DNA of 5,378 nucleotides from Alphaproteobacteria bacterium UBA6544 (lineage in GTDB: Bacteria > Pseudomonadota > Alphaproteobacteria > UBA8366). The translations under genes and the position numbers were made by a program. Below, one piece after another: positions 5,269 to 5,378 of this stretch. Numbering within the stretch: position 1 is the first letter of the stretch; the number at the start of each line of letters is the position of its first letter. The notes under the pieces are model-generated. The model was given only the letters and a program-made list of their open reading frames with translations, did not search any database and had not been told where the DNA came from. The stretch spans positions 1 to 5,378 of the forward strand of contig DJKK01000174.1 of NCBI GenBank assembly GCA_002434595.1. The letters are read 5' to 3'.

Positions 5269-5378
5269 ATTGTTTTATTGTATTATGGTAATTAAAATGA
5301 TATATTTATTAATAATATATAAAATAATTGAAATATAATATAAAAAATATAAATATATAATATAAAAAATAATAATAA
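5269..5378. repeat. Extremely AT-rich terminal tract with a 17-bp direct repeat
   Basis: These 110 bases contain no C and only six G (5272, 5280, 5287, 5288, 5299, 5330). Near the end, ATATAATATAAAAAATA occurs exactly at 5333-5349 and again at 5355-5371, a 22-bp period. No open frame or RNA gene is supported. The tract could be a true AT-rich spacer, a DNA-unwinding or nucleoid-binding region, or a low-quality or foreign contig end. Confidence 0.7.

Overview
The window looks bacterial throughout, with compact genes, Shine-Dalgarno motifs and operon-like spacing, but it has three distinct base compositions. Positions 1 to about 1490 are AT-rich (sampled 60-base lines run from about 23 to 40% G+C). 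Positions about 1490-4210 are GC-rich (a sampled line in the second enzyme gene is about 63%). The last 110 bases contain no C and only six G. The GC-rich genes resemble alphaproteobacterial ones. The AT-rich pair resembles genes I associate with low-GC marine bacteria and their phages. Taxonomy is inference; no marker gene is present.

Left block (1-1450): a 5'-truncated tetratricopeptide-repeat (TPR) protein is followed 13 bp later by a small iron/2-oxoglutarate dioxygenase of the prolyl-4-hydroxylase type. The pair probably forms one transcript ending at a hairpin plus T-run at 1427-1450. A peptide-binding TPR protein beside a peptide-hydroxylase-like enzyme suggests joint modification of a protein substrate.

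Middle block (1458-4210): a candidate promoter precedes a gamma-glutamyltransferase-like Ntn hydrolase gene and, 11 bp downstream, a DUF2817 gene of the M14 zinc-carboxypeptidase-like superfamily. The metal and catalytic residues of the second enzyme are visible. The first keeps its autoprocessing threonine but appears to lack several residues that hold the gamma-glutamyl group in the E. coli enzyme. Together they look like a small cytoplasmic peptide- or amide-degrading operon.

Right block (4211-5378): an acidic protein of about 201 residues that I do not recognise has one stretch resembling the core of Phd/YefM antitoxins. After it comes a non-coding stretch with a degenerate 35-bp direct repeat, then the extremely AT-rich terminal tract. 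The two compositional breaks could mark an island or a chimeric assembly, and the sequence alone cannot separate these.
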